From the NCBI GenBank assembly GCA_002483395.1, contig DLHV01000264.1, positions 15,378-24,199 on the forward strand: a stretch of DNA of 8,822 nucleotides. Direction: 5' to 3'. Source of the stretch: Chloracidobacterium sp. UBA7659. Its GTDB lineage: Bacteria; Acidobacteriota; Blastocatellia; Pyrinomonadales; Pyrinomonadaceae. The position numbers and the translations under genes are program-made. Positions 6,829 through 8,822 of the stretch are shown here, piece by piece (the stretch's first letter is position 1; each line of letters begins with the position of its first letter). Below the pieces are notes generated by a model, which saw only the letters and a program-made list of their open reading frames with translations, made no database searches and was not told the DNA's origin.

Positions 6829-7131
6829 GCAAAATACAAATGATAATGCTTCGCGCAGCCGGGATTGAATCGACTTTCGCATTTCGGGCAGGTTGAGTTA
6901 CGGTCAAAATACTCCGCAATAGTAAGCTGGGGCCCGCGTATCTCTCTCGTCCTTTGGCCAAACGGATGCTGCATGATCGGCTTTTGCTACGTGGCATTCG
7001 AGGCAGGGATACCGCTCGCCGCAACATTTGAATTTGATTGCGATAATATCGACTTCGCTATGCCAATGGGCGCAACGGGTCTGCGGATCGACGTTAACAC
7101 CATTTATTTCTTCGCCATGAATTAGGCGCAC
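6825..7131 (-). pseudogene. CHY-type zinc finger protein, disrupted by an out-of-frame deletion
   Basis: The N-terminal part starts at GTG 7131 (or further in) and reads NGVNVDPQTRCAHWHSEVDI, then IKFKCCGERYPCLECH and ADHAASVWPKDERDTRA (residues 51-67). This is the CHY zinc finger family with its C20, H22, C36, C37, C43, C46, H47 and H53 ligands. In this frame it then reads PAYYCGVF and stops at 6904. From 6929 the +1-shifted frame continues as the expected C-terminus: QLTIAEYFDRNSTCPKCESR followed by FNPGCAKHYHLYFA, stop at 6825. Between the halves only one base remains where I expect a segment like ILCGxCKxE. Roughly 23-26 nt are therefore missing, removing one CxxC knuckle and shifting the frame. 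It is either a recent pseudogene or a sequence error. It lies 48 nt downstream of the Kelch lipoprotein gene on the same strand, and its stop overlaps mtnC's. Function of the family is unclear (metal-binding, small cytoplasmic). Confidence 0.8.
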
Positions 7132-7179
7132 GATCTCACTTTATAAACCCGACCCTTGAACACCGTATTCAGAAAAACA

Positions 7180-8331
7180 TCATGCCTTATATATCCAAGC
7201 GTTGGCACTAACTATGACTCCGTCCGTGTAGCCGCCTGTGATCAAAACTTGTCCGTTTTTCAAAAGCGTTGCCGTCGCAAACAATTGTTTTGTTCCCATG
7301 TCGCCTTCGGCCAAGTAAAAACTGTTCGTTGTCGGGTCGAATACTTCCGCACGATTTGATCCGCCAGCAATCAACACCTTGCCACTTTTCAAGAGTATCG
7401 CCGTGCCTTGAAGTTTGTAACGGGCAGTATTCATATTGTTTTTGACCGACACAAAAGTTTTGCTCGCCGGATCAAAAATTTCTGTGTTTCGATATGCCCC
7501 GCCGCCGTCGCGCTCGTCCGAACCGCCGACAATTAAAACTCTGCCGTCCGCCAGCCGTGTTGCGTCATGTTTATGCCGCTTGACCGTTAAATTTCCGGCA
7601 GCAGTGAACGTCCCGTTCGCCGGATCGTAGATTTCCGCACTTGTGTAAATCGTAATGTCGGCGCGTCTGCCTTTATGACCGCCTGCAATCAAAACCTTTC
7701 CGTCACTTAGCAAAGTCGCCGTGTGTGATTCACGAGCCGTCGCCATTCCGCCCGTCGCCGTAAAAGTATTGGTCTTAGGGTAATATAACTCAGCATCAGC
7801 CAAAAACGTCCAGCCAGTTCCAACACCGCCAACAAGAAGAACTTTGCCGTCGTTCAAAAGCGTGGCGACGTGACCGCTCCGCGCGGTAACCATTTGTCCG
7901 GCAGACGTAAATCGGTTTGTGGCTGGGTCATAAAGTTCTGCACTATTCAGATAGGAACCGTTGTAGCCACCGGAAATTAAAACTTTGCCGTTTGGCAACA
8001 GAGTTGAGGTATGACTGGCACGATTGGTTGTCATACTTCCCGCCGATGCAAAACTGTTGGTTATCGAGTCAAACACTTCGGCGGTTGACAAGCCGCCTCC
8101 ATCGCCGACAAAACCGCCCGCAATCAAAACCCTGCCGTTGTCGAGTAACGTCGCCGTGTGTGCCGCTCGTTTCGCCGTCATGCTCCGAACTGCGCTGACA
8201 ACTCCGCCGCGGACCGTATTGCTTTGGGACTTTTGTTCATCAGTTATAGCTTGGGATCGACAGCTTGGAACGAAAGCAACAGTTATCATCAGTATTACAA
8301 AAAGCGATAAATCTTTTTTGGCGTTTCTCAT
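7180..8331 (-). CDS. Seven-repeat Kelch-type lipoprotein
   Basis: Predicted envelope lipoprotein of 383 residues. From the ATG at 8331 the N-terminus is RNAKKDLSLFVILMITVAF, then VPSC: a charged start, a hydrophobic stretch and a lipobox-like end with C24 as the likely lipidated cysteine. The rest is a chain of seven Kelch-type repeats of about 43-54 residues. Each has H-x-A/S-T-x-L-x-x-G-K/R-V-L-I-x-G-G, then A-E-x-Y/F-D-P-x-x-N-x-F and a G-x-M turn. The VLIAGG-like strands fall at residues 68, 117, 165, 212, 265, 319 and 362. Seven repeats would close one beta-propeller; the last one ends abruptly at NAWIYKA, so blade closure with the N-terminus is likely. The open frame reaches 8451, but the 8331 start gives the signal peptide and has GAGAGA about 8 nt upstream. 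Binding partner unknown; no catalytic residues are evident. The zinc finger pseudogene follows after 48 nt. Confidence 0.85.
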   Translation of the reverse strand: MRNAKKDLSLFVILMITVAFVPSCRSQAITDEQKSQSNTVRGGVVSAVRSMTAKRAAHTATLLDNGRVLIAGGFVGDGGGLSTAEVFDSITNSFASAGSMTTNRASHTSTLLPNGKVLISGGYNGSYLNSAELYDPATNRFTSAGQMVTARSGHVATLLNDGKVLLVGGVGTGWTFLADAELYYPKTNTFTATGGMATARESHTATLLSDGKVLIAGGHKGRRADITIYTSAEIYDPANGTFTAAGNLTVKRHKHDATRLADGRVLIVGGSDERDGGGAYRNTEIFDPASKTFVSVKNNMNTARYKLQGTAILLKSGKVLIAGGSNRAEVFDPTTNSFYLAEGDMGTKQLFATATLLKNGQVLITGGYTDGVIVSANAWIYKA

Positions 8332-8542
8332 AGTATTTTCTCTCAACCAGCTTAGGTTTGAATTGATCCGTTGTTGGCTCATTATCAAAGGCCCCACGTT
8401 GGAATTAGCACCAATTCCTTCGATAATAATGCTAATTCTTTCTAAGAACAAGCATTTCTACGTCTTAGAGTACCTGCAAAAATTGAAATGACGTCGGTGA
8501 TCTTCATGGGCCTCATCCTTAATATTTTGGTAGACTGGAAAT
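8332..8542. other. Divergent spacer between Kelch lipoprotein and msrA
   Basis: This 211-bp AT-richer spacer should hold the promoters for both flanking genes. Two short inverted repeats are visible: GGAATT/AATTCC at 8401-8418 (6-bp arms, 6-nt spacer) and TCTAAGA/TCTTAGA at 8441-8469 (7-bp arms, 15-nt loop). No convincing -35/-10 pair was found for the Kelch gene. A TAGACT at 8531-8536, 6 nt before msrA, is a -10-like box without a recognisable -35. Confidence 0.4.
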
Positions 8543-8822
8543 ATGGAGAATTTAGAAACGGCAACGTTGGCGGCAGGATGTTTTTGGTGTGTCGAAGCGA
8601 TTTTTGACGACTTGAAAGGTGTTGAAGATGTGGTTTCGGGTTATTCCGGCGGGCATACCGCAAATCCGACTTATAAGGAAGTTTGCTCGGAAACGACAGG
8701 CCATGCCGAGGTGGCCCAGATTAAATTCAATCCCGACGAGCTTTCTTATGCTGATTTGCTTCGCGTTTTCTTTTCGGTCCACGACCCGACGCAGCTAAAC
8801 CGGCAGGGCAACGATATCGACC
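8543..8822 (+). CDS. msrA: Peptide methionine sulfoxide reductase MsrA, 3' end outside window
   Basis: Reduces the S-epimer of methionine sulfoxide in proteins and free methionine, using thioredoxin. The visible 93 residues start MENLETATLAAGCFWCVEAI. The active-site motif GCFWC puts the catalytic Cys at position 13 and a second Cys at 16, where GCFWG/C variants are both known. They are followed by family-typical VVSGYSGGHTANPTYKEVCS, the TGHAEVAQIKFNP segment, and the conserved FFSVHDPTQLNRQGND. These last residues contribute to the substrate pocket. The C-terminal half, with any resolving cysteine, is beyond 8822. The ATG at 8543 gives the usual short N-terminus of cytoplasmic MsrA; only a weak GGA precedes it, at very short spacing. 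It is transcribed away from the Kelch lipoprotein gene. High confidence in the family. Confidence 0.95.
   Translation, partial: MENLETATLAAGCFWCVEAIFDDLKGVEDVVSGYSGGHTANPTYKEVCSETTGHAEVAQIKFNPDELSYADLLRVFFSVHDPTQLNRQGNDID

Noticed and set aside
6865..7125. 86-codon plus-strand open frame after mtnC
   Set aside because: It lies antisense to the recognisable CHY zinc finger halves and has no family resemblance or ribosome site.
8332..8451. Extension of the Kelch lipoprotein to an upstream ATG at 8451 or 8382
   Set aside because: It would bury the lipoprotein signal peptide 17-40 residues inside the protein; the 8331 start has a plausible ribosome site.

Overview
This is a bacterial chromosomal or metagenomic window of moderate GC (about 45-55% where I counted it). 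It is gene-dense and holds no tRNA, rRNA, CRISPR array or insertion sequence that I can see. The protein flavours, the seven-repeat Kelch-type lipoprotein and the weak or absent Shine-Dalgarno sites would fit a soil-type Acidobacteriota such as Blastocatellia. That assignment is an inference from memory, of low confidence.

Layout. Positions 1-182 (minus) encode a fragment of a radical SAM/SPASM-type protein. It has about 68% GC and almost all third codon positions are G or C. It is joined in frame to the truncated 3' part of a xylose-type ABC permease (xylH, minus, to 1109), and the join falls at a conserved ELDAIAA-coding stretch. This looks like an assembly chimera, so bases 1 to about 182 probably come from another genome. 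Upstream on the same strand is xylG, the double ATPase of the same importer (1126-2637). A 162-bp divergent regulatory region (2638-2799) follows, with candidate promoters for both directions and a palindrome.

On the plus strand comes acetyl-CoA synthetase acs (2800-4752). Three methionine-salvage genes follow: mtnB (4759-5382, 6 bp after acs), mtnD (5475-6029) and mtnC (6127-6828). They cover three consecutive steps from methylthioribulose-1-phosphate to 4-methylthio-2-oxobutanoate. The mtnB-mtnD gap holds a long two-tier stem-loop (5384-5465). The mtnD-mtnC gap holds a 10-bp hairpin and a cluster of TGGAAC repeats (6044-6092).

On the minus strand, 6825-7131 is a CHY-type zinc finger gene broken by a small out-of-frame deletion that removes one Cys-x-x-Cys knuckle; its stop overlaps the mtnC stop. 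Upstream of it, also minus, is a Kelch-repeat lipoprotein (7180-8331). A 211-bp divergent spacer then leads to msrA (plus, 8543 to the window edge), cut by the end of the window.

The functional themes are pentose import, acetate activation, recycling of the methylthio group, and repair of oxidised methionine. I see no clearly new multi-gene system. The items most worth checking are the chimeric junction, the two intergenic palindromic structures and the broken zinc finger gene.
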